Positions 27,141-36,381 are shown, numbered from the stretch's first letter. The stretch: DNA of 64,000 bases from Amorphus coralli DSM 19760 (GCF_000374525.1 NZ_KB894571.1:372001-436000); one strand, 5' to 3'. The notes: generated by a model not told the origin, from the letters alone. Made by a program: numbers and translations.

Positions 27141-27419
27141 ATGGATTCGACCTTCGACAAAGTCGCGGACATCATTTCCGAAACCTGCGAGATCCCCCGC
27201 GAGAACATCACGCCGGAAAGTCACGCCATCGATGACCTGGGCATCGACAGCCTCGACTTTCTCGACATCGTGTTCGCGATCGACAAGCAGTTCGGCATCA
27301 AGATTCCGCTCGAATCCTGGACCGAAGAAGTCAACAGCGGCAGCGCAGCGGCCGAGGATTACTTCGTGCTGAAGAACCTCTGCGCCCGCATCGACGAACT
27401 GGTTGCTGCCAAGGGCTGA
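27141..27419 (+). CDS. acpXL: Acyl carrier protein for very-long-chain lipid A acylation
   Basis: 92 residues, longer than housekeeping AcpP, and very close to the rhizobial AcpXL type: [17 protein letters not shown], the phosphopantetheine site [13 protein letters not shown] (S37), then [10 protein letters not shown] and [16 protein letters not shown]. AcpXL carries the 27-hydroxyoctacosanoate-type chain that LpxXL adds to lipid A. It is the first gene of a seven-gene cluster on the plus strand with short gaps. The start ATG at 27141 has AAGGAG 12-17 bases upstream, a slightly long spacing. Confidence 0.95.
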   Translation: MDSTFDKVADIISETCEIPRENITPESHAIDDLGIDSLDFLDIVFAIDKQFGIKIPLESWTEEVNSGSAAAEDYFVLKNLCARIDELVAAKG

Positions 27420-27428
27420 CCCGGGCGC

Positions 27429-27893
27429 ATGCGTCTCGAATATTTCCAGATGATCGACGAGGTCTCGGCGTACGACGAGGCGGCGAAGACGATCGAAGCC
27501 CGAGCGACCGTGCCGATGGAAAGCACGGTCTTCGAGGGGCACTTTCCCGGCCACCCGCTGGTGCCGGGCGTGCTCCTGATCGAGACCATGGCCCAGGCAT
27601 CGGGCTATCTGGTGCTCGCTCACAACGGCTTTACGCGCATGCCCTTCCTTGCCGGTGTCAAGCAGGGCAAGCTCAGGACCTTCATCGAGCCGGGGACCAA
27701 GCTGGTGATCACCGCGAGCCTCGCCCACGACGGATCGGGCTTCTCCGTCACCGACGCGAAGATCGCGGTCGATGGCAAACGCGTCTGCGATGCCGCCCTC
27801 ACCTTCAAGACCATGGCGTTTCCGACCCCGGAGTTCGAGGGCATGATGCGCCAGCAGGCCGAGACGATTGGTCTGGCAGGGAGCGTGGGCTGA
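27429..27893 (+). CDS. fabZXL: 3-hydroxyacyl-ACP dehydratase of the VLCFA lipid A pathway
   Basis: 154 residues of hot-dog fold. The dehydratase motif is HFPGHPLVPGVLLIE, with the catalytic His in GHFPGH and the Glu in LIETMAQ, as in FabZ/FabA-type enzymes. It would dehydrate 3-hydroxyacyl-AcpXL during chain elongation. It begins 9 bp after acpXL, and its stop is 1 bp before the next start, which indicates one operon. Confidence 0.92.
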   Translation: MRLEYFQMIDEVSAYDEAAKTIEARATVPMESTVFEGHFPGHPLVPGVLLIETMAQASGYLVLAHNGFTRMPFLAGVKQGKLRTFIEPGTKLVITASLAHDGSGFSVTDAKIAVDGKRVCDAALTFKTMAFPTPEFEGMMRQQAETIGLAGSVG

Positions 27894-27894
27894 G

Positions 27895-29115
27895 ATGGCG
27901 GGCAATCCGCGCGACGCCGTTGTTACCGGCATTGGCCTTGTTTCGCCGCTGGCCGACGGGATTGAGCAGCACATCAGCCTCCTGACCGGCGAGGCGACGC
28001 CCCGGCCGCGGGTGGACGCGGAGACCTTTGCGCCCTACCCCGTGCATCCGCTGGTCGAGGTCGACCTCTCGACCCAGATCCCGCGGCGCGGCGACCAGCG
28101 CCAGATGGAAAACTGGCAGCGCTACGGCACCTATGCCGCCGGGCTTGCGCTGAGCGACGCCGGCCTGGCCGGCGAGACCGAGTTCCTGGAACGCATGAAC
28201 CTGATCGTAGCGGCCGGCGGCGGCGAACGCGACGCCACGGTCGATGGCGACGTCGTCCAGGGCTGGCGTGACGCGGCCGATACCGGCGCGTTCCTCAACG
28301 AACGGCTGATGTCGGACCTGCGCCCGACGCTGTTCCTAGCGCAATTGTCCAACCTGCTCGCCGGCAACATCTCCATCGTTCACCACGTGACCGGCTCGTC
28401 GCGCACCTTCATGGGCGAGGAACTCGGCGGTGCCATGGCCATTGAGACGGCCTGGCGGCAGATCCGCGCCGGCCAGAACGACCTCTTCCTCGTCGGCGGC
28501 GCCTATAACGCTGTACGCTATGACATGGTCGTCTTCCTGGCCATGTCCGGCGGCCTGTGGACCGGCGACAACGTGCCGGACGTCTGGCATCGCACCGGCC
28601 AGACCGGCGGCATGGTGCCGGCCTCCATGGGCGCCTTCCTCGTCATCGAGAGCCGCGAGCACGCCGAGGCGCGCGGCGCCCGGATCTACGCCCGCATCGA
28701 CGACGTGGTCACCGACCGCGGTCCCCGTGACGGATCAGAGCGCTGCGAGACCCGCATCGCACGCCAGGTGGACCATCTCGCCGCCGCCGCCGGAGACGCC
28801 CCGGTGGGTATCCTGTCCGGCACCAGCGGCGCGCCCGAGGCCCTTGGCCTCGAGCGCCGGATGCTCGAGACGATGGCGCAGGCACGGCCCACCGCCGTGC
28901 GCGGCACCGGAACCGTGCTCGGGCACGGCATGGAAGCCCAGGTTCCTGCCGGCGTCGCGCTTGCCGCCGCCGCGCTGTTCGAGAAGACCTTTTATCCGCC
29001 GTTCGCGGACGATGCACTGGAGACAGATGCACCGGAGGCGACCGCAACCATCGCCGTCACCGGCTGGGGCTCGTGGCGCGGCGAAAGCCTGACCATATTG
29101 GGGTCGGAAGACTGA
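27895..29115 (+). CDS. fabF2XL: Beta-ketoacyl synthase homologue lacking the active-site cysteine (FabF2XL)
   Basis: 406 residues with a thiolase-fold KS layout (VVTGIGLVSPLADGI at the start, FLVGGAYNAVRYD in the middle, GTGTVLGHGMEAQVPAG near the end). The usual nucleophile motif TACxSG is missing: residues 150-210 contain no cysteine, and the only Cys in the protein is in SERCETR, far from the site. The first catalytic His (HGTxTP) is replaced by SGTSGAP, while the second (GHGMEA) remains. This is the pattern of chain-length factors that pair with an active KS. The likely partner is the next gene, FabF1XL. The start ATG at 27895 is 1 base after fabZXL. Confidence 0.9.
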   Translation: MAGNPRDAVVTGIGLVSPLADGIEQHISLLTGEATPRPRVDAETFAPYPVHPLVEVDLSTQIPRRGDQRQMENWQRYGTYAAGLALSDAGLAGETEFLERMNLIVAAGGGERDATVDGDVVQGWRDAADTGAFLNERLMSDLRPTLFLAQLSNLLAGNISIVHHVTGSSRTFMGEELGGAMAIETAWRQIRAGQNDLFLVGGAYNAVRYDMVVFLAMSGGLWTGDNVPDVWHRTGQTGGMVPASMGAFLVIESREHAEARGARIYARIDDVVTDRGPRDGSERCETRIARQVDHLAAAAGDAPVGILSGTSGAPEALGLERRMLETMAQARPTAVRGTGTVLGHGMEAQVPAGVALAAAALFEKTFYPPFADDALETDAPEATATIAVTGWGSWRGESLTILGSED

Positions 29116-29158
29116 CCGGCCGCATCGGACCGGCCGGCCCAGGGATCGGATTGTGACC

Positions 29159-30433
29159 ATGACCAGCGCCACCCACGACCACAAGGGACGCCCGATCGTC
29201 GCCGTGACCGGCCTTGGCGTTGTCACCTCGCTCGGCCAGGGCAAGGACGACAACTGGGCCGCCCTGACCAGCGGCCGTTCCGGCCTGAAGACGATCACCC
29301 GTTTCCCGACAGAAGGCCTGCGCACCACCGTTGCCGGCACCATCGACTTTCTTCAGATCGACGATTTCTGCGCGCCGGCCCTGACGGAGAAGCTCGCGGT
29401 CCTCGCCGGTGAGGAAGCGCTTGCCCAGTCTGGCCTTTCCGACACCGACTTTCCCGGCCCGTTGTTCATCGCAGTACCGCCGGTAGAGCTGGAGTGGGAG
29501 CATCGGCTCGCGCTCTATGAGGCCGGTCAGACGGAAGACGGCTGGAAGCGGATGCTGGAAGGTGTCCGCAACGGCGACTGGGTCGGCATGCACCGCGCCT
29601 TCTCCTTCGCCGGTGTGGAGGAGCGCGTCGCCGACCGCTTCGGCACCCGCGGCGCCCCGATCTCGCTGACCACCGCCTGTGCCTCAGGTGCCACCTCCAT
29701 CCAGCTCGGCGTGGAAGCCATCCGGCGCGGCGACTGCGATGCCGCGCTTTGCCTGGCCGCCGACGGCTCGGTTCACCCGGAGACCGTGGTCCGCTTCTCG
29801 CTTCTGTCGGCGCTCACCGGCCAGAACGAGCCGCCTGAGAAGGCATCCAAGCCCTTCGCCAAGAACCGCGACGGTTTCGTTGTCGCCGAGGGCGGCGGCG
29901 CCTTCGTGTTGGAGAGCCTGGAAAGCGCAAGGGCGCGCGGTGCGGAAGTGCTGGCCATCGTGTCGGGCATCGGCGAGCGCGCCGATGATTTCCACCGCAC
30001 CCGCTCCAAGCCGGACGGCTCGTCCATCATCGGCGTGTTCCGCGAGGCGCTGAAGGACGCCGACATGTCGATCGAGGACATCGACTACGTCAACGCCCAC
30101 GGGACCGCGACGCCGGAAAACGACAAGATGGAGTATCTGGCGCTCGAGGCCGTGTTCGGCGAGGCGCTGCCCTCTATCCCGGTGTCCTCCAACAAGTCCA
30201 TGATCGGCCACACCATCACCGCCGCCGGCGCTGTGGAGGCCGTGTTCTCCGTGCTCTCGCTGAAGACCGGCCGGCTGCCGCCGACGATCAACTACGAGGA
30301 AGCCGATCCAACGATCCCGCTCGACGTGATCCCGAATGCCGCCCGTGACGTGCCGATCCGCACGGTGATGTCGAACTCGTTCGGCTTCGGCGGCCAGAAC
30401 GTGTCACTGCTCCTTTCGGCCGAACCCTTCTGA
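29159..30433 (+). CDS. fabF1XL: Beta-ketoacyl-ACP synthase II-type, active subunit (FabF1XL)
   Basis: 424 residues from the ATG at 29159; a GTG at 29153 would add two. It is a full KS: LTTACASGATS with the nucleophilic Cys, NAHGTATPENDKMEY and SNKSMIGHTITAAGAVEAV with the two catalytic His, and SNSFGFGGQN at the end. It condenses malonyl-ACP with the growing acyl chain on AcpXL. It follows the cysteine-less homologue by 43 bp; together they would form a KS/chain-length-factor-like pair. Confidence 0.93.
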   Translation: MTSATHDHKGRPIVAVTGLGVVTSLGQGKDDNWAALTSGRSGLKTITRFPTEGLRTTVAGTIDFLQIDDFCAPALTEKLAVLAGEEALAQSGLSDTDFPGPLFIAVPPVELEWEHRLALYEAGQTEDGWKRMLEGVRNGDWVGMHRAFSFAGVEERVADRFGTRGAPISLTTACASGATSIQLGVEAIRRGDCDAALCLAADGSVHPETVVRFSLLSALTGQNEPPEKASKPFAKNRDGFVVAEGGGAFVLESLESARARGAEVLAIVSGIGERADDFHRTRSKPDGSSIIGVFREALKDADMSIEDIDYVNAHGTATPENDKMEYLALEAVFGEALPSIPVSSNKSMIGHTITAAGAVEAVFSVLSLKTGRLPPTINYEEADPTIPLDVIPNAARDVPIRTVMSNSFGFGGQNVSLLLSAEPF

Positions 30434-30443
30434 CGGCCGGGCG

Positions 30444-31223
30444 ATGACGGTAACCGCCCTTCCCGGCGCCGGCAGGCGGGTCTACGTCATCGGCGCGAGC
30501 CGCGGCATCGGTGCGGCGATCGCCCAGGCAGCAGCCGAGGACGGCTACGACGTCACGCTGACCTCGCGCGAACCGCAGGGGCCCGTGGCGGAGGTCGCCG
30601 CCGAGCTGTCCGCCGCGCATCCGGGCCGGGACTTCGTCGTACACCAGGCCGACACCGGCGACCGCGCCTCTGTGGCCGCACTCGCCGCGCTCATCGAAGA
30701 GGACGAGGCCACATACGGCCTCGTCTACAACGCCGGCCAGTCCTACGACCGGCTGGCCGCGTCTATCGAGGCGGACCGGGCGGCCGAGCTGATGGAGATC
30801 AACGCGCTGGGCTTCATGCGGCTCGCGTCGGCCGCCATGCGCCCGATGGTGCGCGCCCGCGCCGGCCGCATCGTTGCCACCGGCTCCATCACCGCCAGCT
30901 ACGGCGTATCCGGCAACGCCACCTATGCCGCCACCAAGGGCGCGCTGCTCGGCTACGTGCGCACGCTTGCCGTGGAGATCGCCCGCAAGGGCGTGACGGT
31001 AAACTACATCGCGCCAGGCTTCGTGGAGACGAAGCTGATCGAGCCCTACCTGCCCTATCGCGAGAAGATGGAACGGCAGATTCCGGCGGGCCGCCTCGCC
31101 CAGCCGGAAGAGATCGCGCATCTCGTCCGGTTTGTGCTTTCGCCGCTCGCCGGATACATGACCGGCTCCGTCCTCACCATCGACGGCGGACTGTCGGCCA
31201 ATCTCATCAACCGGCGGCCCTGA
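30444..31223 (+). CDS. SDR-type 3-oxoacyl-ACP reductase-like enzyme in the VLCFA cluster
   Basis: 259 residues. NAD(P)-binding GASRGIGAAI near residue 14, the NAG motif in VYNAGQSYD, catalytic Ser in GSITASYG, and YAATK (Tyr-x3-Lys) are present. The C-terminal TGSVLTIDGGLSAN is typical of FabG-like reductases. It probably reduces 3-oxoacyl-AcpXL. The described rhizobial acpXL clusters have an alcohol-dehydrogenase-like gene at this place; here both an SDR and that gene are present. It starts 10 bp after fabF1XL. Confidence 0.88.
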   Translation: MTVTALPGAGRRVYVIGASRGIGAAIAQAAAEDGYDVTLTSREPQGPVAEVAAELSAAHPGRDFVVHQADTGDRASVAALAALIEEDEATYGLVYNAGQSYDRLAASIEADRAAELMEINALGFMRLASAAMRPMVRARAGRIVATGSITASYGVSGNATYAATKGALLGYVRTLAVEIARKGVTVNYIAPGFVETKLIEPYLPYREKMERQIPAGRLAQPEEIAHLVRFVLSPLAGYMTGSVLTIDGGLSANLINRRP

Positions 31224-31258
31224 ACCGCTTCACTGCCAGACAACGGATTTCCCGAACG

Positions 31259-32284
31259 ATGCGCGCCCTTCAGCTTGTCAGCGACCGCAATCTCAAGATC
31301 GTCGACATGCCCGAACCCGAGGCGCCCGGCGCCGGCGAGGTGATGGTGGAGATCGGCGCCGTCGCCCTGAACCATATCGATGTGTGGGGCTGGCGCGGCA
31401 TGGCGTTCGCGCGCCGCAAGCTGCCGCTGGTTGTCGGTGCGGAAGCCGCTGGCACCGTGGTCGAGGTAGGCCCCGGGGTCGAGGATCTCAAGCCCGGCCA
31501 GAAGGTCGCAATCTACGGCGCGCAGACCTGCGGCGAATGCCGCGCCTGCCGCGAAGGGCGCGACAATCTCTGCGAAAATGTCGGCGGCATCCATGGCTTC
31601 CACCTGGACGGGTTCGCCCGCGAGCGCATGGTTACCAAGGCCCGCCTGTGCGTACCCGTCCCGGACGACGTGACGATGATGGACGCCGCCTGCGCCCCGA
31701 TCACCTTCGGCACTGTTCAGCACATGCTGTTCGACAACGCGAAGCTGGAGGACGGCGAGACCGTGCTCGTGCAGGCTGGCGGTTCCGGCATTGGCACCGC
31801 CGCCATCCGCATGGCCAAGGCGGTTGGCGCAACGGTCATCACCACCGTCGGCTCCGACGAAAAGGCGGAGAAGGCGCGCGCACTCGGCGCCGAGCACGTG
31901 ATCAACTACAACACCGAGCGCTTCGAAGGCGTGGTGCGCAAGCTCACGAAGAAGCGCGGCGTCGACGTGGTGTTCGAGCACACCGGCGTCGACACCTGGC
32001 AGGGCAGCCTGTTCTCGCTGAAGCGCGGCGGCCGGCTGGTCACCTGCGGCTCCACCACCGGCATCACCGCCGAGATCAACCTGATGCAGCTCTTCCAGCA
32101 GCAATACCGGATCTTCGGCTCGTTCGGCTGCGCCATCCACAACCTGTCGGAAAGCCTCGCCAAGATGGACGAAGGCGTCCTGCCGGTCATCGACACTGCC
32201 ATCACCCTGGACCGGATCGAGGAGGGCCTTGCCCGCCTTGAGAGCCGCAAGGTGTTCGGCAAGATCGTCATGACGATGGGCTGA
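31259..32284 (+). CDS. Zinc-type alcohol dehydrogenase-like protein of the VLCFA cluster (AdhXL)
   Basis: 341 residues of the medium-chain dehydrogenase family: an N-terminal GroES-like domain (VALNHIDVWGWRG), the structural-zinc Cys cluster CGECRACREGRDNLC, and a Rossmann domain with GGSGIGTAAIRMAK. It matches the adhXL position in rhizobial acpXL operons, where the protein's exact step is unclear; it may act as an enoyl or oxoacyl reductase. It lies 35 bp after the SDR and 4 bp before lpxXL. Confidence 0.9.
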   Translation: MRALQLVSDRNLKIVDMPEPEAPGAGEVMVEIGAVALNHIDVWGWRGMAFARRKLPLVVGAEAAGTVVEVGPGVEDLKPGQKVAIYGAQTCGECRACREGRDNLCENVGGIHGFHLDGFARERMVTKARLCVPVPDDVTMMDAACAPITFGTVQHMLFDNAKLEDGETVLVQAGGSGIGTAAIRMAKAVGATVITTVGSDEKAEKARALGAEHVINYNTERFEGVVRKLTKKRGVDVVFEHTGVDTWQGSLFSLKRGGRLVTCGSTTGITAEINLMQLFQQQYRIFGSFGCAIHNLSESLAKMDEGVLPVIDTAITLDRIEEGLARLESRKVFGKIVMTMG

Positions 32285-32288
32285 GGCC

Positions 32289-33203
32289 GTGGTCTCCAGG
32301 CGCGCCCTGAAGGCCCGCACGCTGCGGGCCGCGGACTGGCTGTTCGCCAAGACCGTCGTCGCCCTCGTCCGCCTCGTCAGGCTCCTGCCGGCGCGCTGGG
32401 CGATCGACTTCGGCGGCTGGGCGTCGCGGACCGTCGGCCCGCTTCTGCCGGCCGACCGGACCGGCCGCGACAATCTCGCCGCAGCCTATCCCGACATGCC
32501 GGAGGCCGAGCGTCGCCGCATCCTGAACGGGGTCTGGGACAACCTCGGCCGCACGGCAACGGAGTTCCTGTTCCTCGACGAGGTGTTCGACTTCGATTTC
32601 GAGAACCCGACCGCTGGCCACTTCGACGTGCAGGGCATCGAGCAGTTCATCGAGATCCGCGACTCCGAGACGCCCTGCATCGTCTTCACCGCGCACCTCG
32701 CCAACTGGGAGCTTCTGCCGGTCTGCGCCGCGACGTTCGGCCTCGACGTGTCGGTTCTCTTCCGGCCGCTCAACAACGCCCGGCTGGCACGCGAGCTGGA
32801 TGTGGTGCGCGGCGGCGTGATGGGCGGTCTCGTGCCCTCCCAGCCGGGCGCCGTTGCCGCCCTCGACGGCATTCTGGCGAAAGGTGGCCATGTCGGCATC
32901 CTGGTCGACCAGCGTTTCGGCCGCGGCCTCACCCTGCCCTTCTTCGGCCAGCCGGCGAAGACCAATCCGCTCCTCGCCAAGCTTGCCCGGCGCCACGACT
33001 GCAACGTCTACGCCGCGCGCACCGTGCGCAAGCCGGAAGGCCGCTTCTACATGGAGCTGAACGGGCCTCTGGACCTCCCGCGCGATGCCGAAGGGGCCGT
33101 TGACGTGGAGGCCACCACGGCCTTCGTCAACGACGTCGTGGAAGGCTGGGTGCGCGAGCACCCCGAACAGTGGCTGTGGCTGCACCGGCGCTGGCGCCTC
33201 TGA
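32289..33203 (+). CDS. lpxXL: Lipid A very-long-chain acyltransferase, LpxL/HtrB family
   Basis: 304 residues from a GTG at 32289. The HX4E acyltransferase motif is HLANWE (H136-E141), and the LpxL family's conserved FRPLNN and DQRFGRG segments follow. An N-terminal hydrophobic helix anchors it to the inner membrane. In Rhizobium, LpxXL moves the 27-hydroxy C28 chain from AcpXL to lipid A, and its position at the end of the acpXL cluster supports that role here. It starts 4 bp after the adh gene. Confidence 0.93.
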   Translation: MVSRRALKARTLRAADWLFAKTVVALVRLVRLLPARWAIDFGGWASRTVGPLLPADRTGRDNLAAAYPDMPEAERRRILNGVWDNLGRTATEFLFLDEVFDFDFENPTAGHFDVQGIEQFIEIRDSETPCIVFTAHLANWELLPVCAATFGLDVSVLFRPLNNARLARELDVVRGGVMGGLVPSQPGAVAALDGILAKGGHVGILVDQRFGRGLTLPFFGQPAKTNPLLAKLARRHDCNVYAARTVRKPEGRFYMELNGPLDLPRDAEGAVDVEATTAFVNDVVEGWVREHPEQWLWLHRRWRL

Positions 33204-33231
33204 CGAACCGCTGGGGCCCTTGCCGATCGCC

Positions 33232-34089
33232 CTACTCAGGCAGGCTGATCTCGACCGTCACCGGCAGATGGTCGGATCCGATGGGCGGACCGACCGCCAC
33301 GAGCCGCGCCCCGAACTCTGAACTGGTCAGCACCTGGTCGATCCGCACGCCCAGCGCCGGCATGGCCGCCGGCCAGGAGGGGACGAACCAGGGACCGCCT
33401 TCCAGCGGCACGGAGAGCCGTGTGTCGGAGATGAAGCCCGCGACACTCGGCGCCAGCGGCGTTCCGTTCAGATCCCCTGCCACGAGGGCCGACGTTCTCG
33501 CCTCGGCGAGAACGGCGCGGTAGCTCGCCAACGACGCGGCACGCTCGCCCACCGCGAAGCTATCCTTGGGCCTGGGCGCATGAACCCCGAGAACGAGCGT
33601 CTCGCGGCCGTTCAGGCGGAGACAGCCGACGGCGGCGTTGGAGATCTGTGGCTGGTCCAGCGTCGGCGGCGCGCAGGCGCTTACCCGTTCCGGACGGTAA
33701 TAGATCGCGGTGTTGCTGGATGGGCTCTGCACCAGGAAGATCAGTTCCGGCTCCAGGCTCTCCAGCACCTCGACCCAGAACGGAACGCGCTCCTGGACCA
33801 CCAGGATGTCTGGATCGCGCAACCGGATCGCGCTGATGACCGCTCCGACATTGGTGTTGGAGAAGAGCAGGTTCGCCGTCATGAGACGCAGATCACCCGG
33901 ACCAGCGCGCCCCTGCAGCGTCGCCTTGTAGCCGGTCAAGGCGACCACCAGTCCAACGATCAGGACGGCAGCAACCGCCAGCGGTCGGCGCCGCCGGGTC
34001 GCGATGGCAAGAAGGGCCAGAACGAGCGCCAGCCCCACCACGATCTGCGGCAGGAAGTTGACGCTGCTGTCGAGGAACCAGCCGGTCAT
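33232..34089 (-). CDS. Endonuclease/exonuclease/phosphatase-family membrane protein
   Basis: 285 residues. Two N-terminal membrane helices (about 10-28 and 36-52) are followed by an EEP-type domain: LRLMTANLLFSN, DPDILVVQE (metal-binding Glu), SALVAGDLNGTP and GSDHLPVTVEI, the last two giving the usual Asp-Asn and Asp-His pairs. This type occurs in membrane-anchored phosphodiesterases and phosphatases that face the periplasm. It lies 46 bp downstream of the PilZ-HlyD gene, and it converges with the lpxXL operon. Confidence 0.87.
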   Translation of the reverse strand: MTGWFLDSSVNFLPQIVVGLALVLALLAIATRRRRPLAVAAVLIVGLVVALTGYKATLQGRAGPGDLRLMTANLLFSNTNVGAVISAIRLRDPDILVVQERVPFWVEVLESLEPELIFLVQSPSSNTAIYYRPERVSACAPPTLDQPQISNAAVGCLRLNGRETLVLGVHAPRPKDSFAVGERAASLASYRAVLAEARTSALVAGDLNGTPLAPSVAGFISDTRLSVPLEGGPWFVPSWPAAMPALGVRIDQVLTSSEFGARLVAVGPPIGSDHLPVTVEISLPE

Positions 34090-34135
34090 TGCGAAGGCAG
34101 AACCATGGAACAGACGACTTTCGCAGATCGGGCGG

Positions 34136-35578
34136 TCAGAGACCGGTGGAGGGCTCGAACGTCACCGTGACCGGTTCTCCGACCGCGGCAATGTCCAGGG
34201 CCGTCGAGGGCTCCACCCAGGCCACAACCGTGTCGGATGCATCGGCAATGGCCGGGGGCATGCCGATCCAGTCGCCTTCAAGCCCGGGTGTTACCCTCTC
34301 GATGGTGCCGTCGATCGTCCGCCCGGCGTAAGGAAGCCGGATGCTGACGCGGCGACCCGGCACCAGTACCGCTTCATCCTTGCGCGAGAATATCGCCTGG
34401 ACGACCGGCTGCGCGGATGAGGAGAACAGCGCGGCCACCGGCTCCCCCTCGCCGACGGGTTCACCGCGCTCGGCAAGCTCCCGGACCACGCAATAGCATT
34501 CGCTCTCCAAGCGGACGCGTTCGCCCTCCGGTGTACGCAGAGAGCCGAGCATGCTGCCCGGCACCACTTCCTCGCCGGTTTCAACCACCATCTCCAGGAC
34601 CGTTCCGGCCACCGGGGCCGACACCGCGATGCGGGGAACCGCGACGGCGCCGGTCTGCGAGGTGAAGGAGGGCTCAATCGGCGTGAAGAAGACGAACAGG
34701 CCGATACCGACCACGACCACCGCGAGGATGCCGTTCAGGAGACCGGAAGCGGCGCGCACCAGAGCAGACGGGCGGGCCGACCGGCTCTTGTCCCGCGCCT
34801 GGGCGAGGCGGCGCTTGCGCGCGGCGTCGCCGACCCCGATCGTCAGCGGCAGGTGGCCGGCCATGAGGGCTCCGGCGAGCGAACGGAGCATCCGGATCTG
34901 CGAGTGGCTGAGCGCTGTGAAATGACAGCCGATGCGCTTGCGATCCACATAGACGACTTCCACCGTCACCGGCGTGGAGACAACGAAGTCGTCGAGCTGC
35001 ACCGTAAAAGTGCCTTCCAGGCGCTGCCCCTGCCGGACGGTCTGCCGCCCTGGCGGGATCGCGAAACCGCCCAGCGACCAGTCCAGTGTCTTGTAAGTCT
35101 CGCCGCCCGTCTCGAACCGCGCCGGTGTTTCGAGACGGTAAGCCAGCCTTCGGCTCGACGGGTCGTTGTCGCGGGGCGGAGCCGGGGCGCCGGAGCGGGA
35201 GGCGAACAGCGGCGACGCGGTCGGGTCGCTGGGCCTGTCTGCCGCCGCGGGCGGGGCCGCTGTCGGATGGGGATCGGACGTCTCGGCCCGGCCGTCCCGG
35301 TCCGCCGGCGCTGTCGGAACGCCATCATGCCCATCGGCGGCGGACTGGTCCGGCGGCTTGTCGTCGCGCTTTCCGAACACGCCCTTGATGGAGCCCATCA
35401 CGGACCGGTTGCGAGACGCGTCGATGGCCTCAAGCTCCTCGCGAACGCGGCGAAGATCGTCCTCTGCGCTCGGCGCATCGGACATGGCTGCCGCCGTGGC
35501 CGTCCCGGCATCCGCTTCCGAGCTGGCGGCAGGATCTCCGCTTACACTCGGGTTGGATGGGGTGCCGGGCGGGGTCAT
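34136..35578 (-). CDS. PilZ-domain / HlyD-like hybrid membrane protein (Alg44-like)
   Basis: 480 residues. Residues 1-140 are a low-complexity, Pro/Ala/Asp-rich leader. A PilZ domain follows at about 142-245, with the c-di-GMP signature RxxxR (R144-R148) and DxSxxG (D166, S168, G171). One membrane helix (about 281-300) leads to a HlyD/biotinyl-lipoyl-like periplasmic part (APVAGTVLEMVVE and a second half-motif). This order is that of Alg44, the c-di-GMP receptor for alginate polymerisation. Its ATG overlaps the stop of the upstream Wza/GumB-type gene (ATGA), so it is likely controlled with that exporter. Confidence 0.88.
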   Translation of the reverse strand: MTPPGTPSNPSVSGDPAASSEADAGTATAAAMSDAPSAEDDLRRVREELEAIDASRNRSVMGSIKGVFGKRDDKPPDQSAADGHDGVPTAPADRDGRAETSDPHPTAAPPAAADRPSDPTASPLFASRSGAPAPPRDNDPSSRRLAYRLETPARFETGGETYKTLDWSLGGFAIPPGRQTVRQGQRLEGTFTVQLDDFVVSTPVTVEVVYVDRKRIGCHFTALSHSQIRMLRSLAGALMAGHLPLTIGVGDAARKRRLAQARDKSRSARPSALVRAASGLLNGILAVVVVGIGLFVFFTPIEPSFTSQTGAVAVPRIAVSAPVAGTVLEMVVETGEEVVPGSMLGSLRTPEGERVRLESECYCVVRELAERGEPVGEGEPVAALFSSSAQPVVQAIFSRKDEAVLVPGRRVSIRLPYAGRTIDGTIERVTPGLEGDWIGMPPAIADASDTVVAWVEPSTALDIAAVGEPVTVTFEPSTGL

Positions 35579-36381
35579 CAGTAGAGGGTCTTCTGTATCG
35601 TGTAGCTGAAGCCGCGGCTGAACGGCAGCGTCTTGTTGATGTACTGGTCGATCCAGAGATTGACCTCGGCAATCGTCGAACGCGGCACGAAAACAATGTC
35701 GAACGGTTGCAATATCACGTTTTCGTCGGGTGTCGCGGTATCGGTGAACTGGTCGAGGTCGACGACGCGCATCATCGGCTGGCCGTCCTGGCCACGCCGG
35801 ATCAGGACGATCTTGCGAAGACCCGCCGTGTCCTTCAGCCCGCCGGCCATGATCACGGCTTCCATGACACCGAGCGGTCCGGGCAGAGACAGGGCACCAG
35901 GCTGTTCGACCTCGCCGCCGACGAAGATCTGCCGCGTACCGAAGCTTTTCGGAACCACCCCGACAGTGGGGAAGCGCAGATACTTGCGATAACGCTCCTC
36001 CAGCTCAGCTTCGAGCTCGCCGGGCGTGCGCCCTTCTGCCCGGACGCTTCCGATCAGGCTGAGATAGATGCGGCCGTCGGGCGCCACCTGGGTGGTGGTG
36101 CTCTCTTCCTCGTAGAAGGGCAGGTTGATGGCGACCTCGTCGCCGATGACGAAGCGGAAGCCGTAGGCGATCGCATCGTTCCAGGGGCGGAAGCCGTAAT
36201 TGTCGGCCGGCGCCGCATAGGCCGTCGGCAGGACCACGGGTCCCGGATCTCCCTTGCAGACGGCCACGCGCGTCGTGCCGTCGGGCGAGACGCATGCCGA
36301 ACCCGTCGGCCGGTCCGCGGACCTGTGTCCGCAACCGCTCACCGCGAGCACGCCTATCATCGCCAGGGCAAGCTTCTTCAA
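35578..36381 (-). CDS. Polysaccharide export outer-membrane lipoprotein (Wza/GumB type)
   Basis: 267 residues from a TTG at 36381 (MKKLALAMIGVLAVSGCG), with a lipobox whose cysteine is at residue 17. The export domain (YRFVIGDEVAINLPFYEE, then GRIYLSLIGSVRAEGRTPGELEAEL) and one SLBB-type repeat (QIFVGGEVEQPGALSL) follow. It would form an outer-membrane channel for exopolysaccharide together with the neighbouring Wzz-like protein. TTG is chosen because the next in-frame ATG would remove the lysines of the signal peptide. Confidence 0.92.
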   Translation of the reverse strand: MKKLALAMIGVLAVSGCGHRSADRPTGSACVSPDGTTRVAVCKGDPGPVVLPTAYAAPADNYGFRPWNDAIAYGFRFVIGDEVAINLPFYEEESTTTQVAPDGRIYLSLIGSVRAEGRTPGELEAELEERYRKYLRFPTVGVVPKSFGTRQIFVGGEVEQPGALSLPGPLGVMEAVIMAGGLKDTAGLRKIVLIRRGQDGQPMMRVVDLDQFTDTATPDENVILQPFDIVFVPRSTIAEVNLWIDQYINKTLPFSRGFSYTIQKTLY

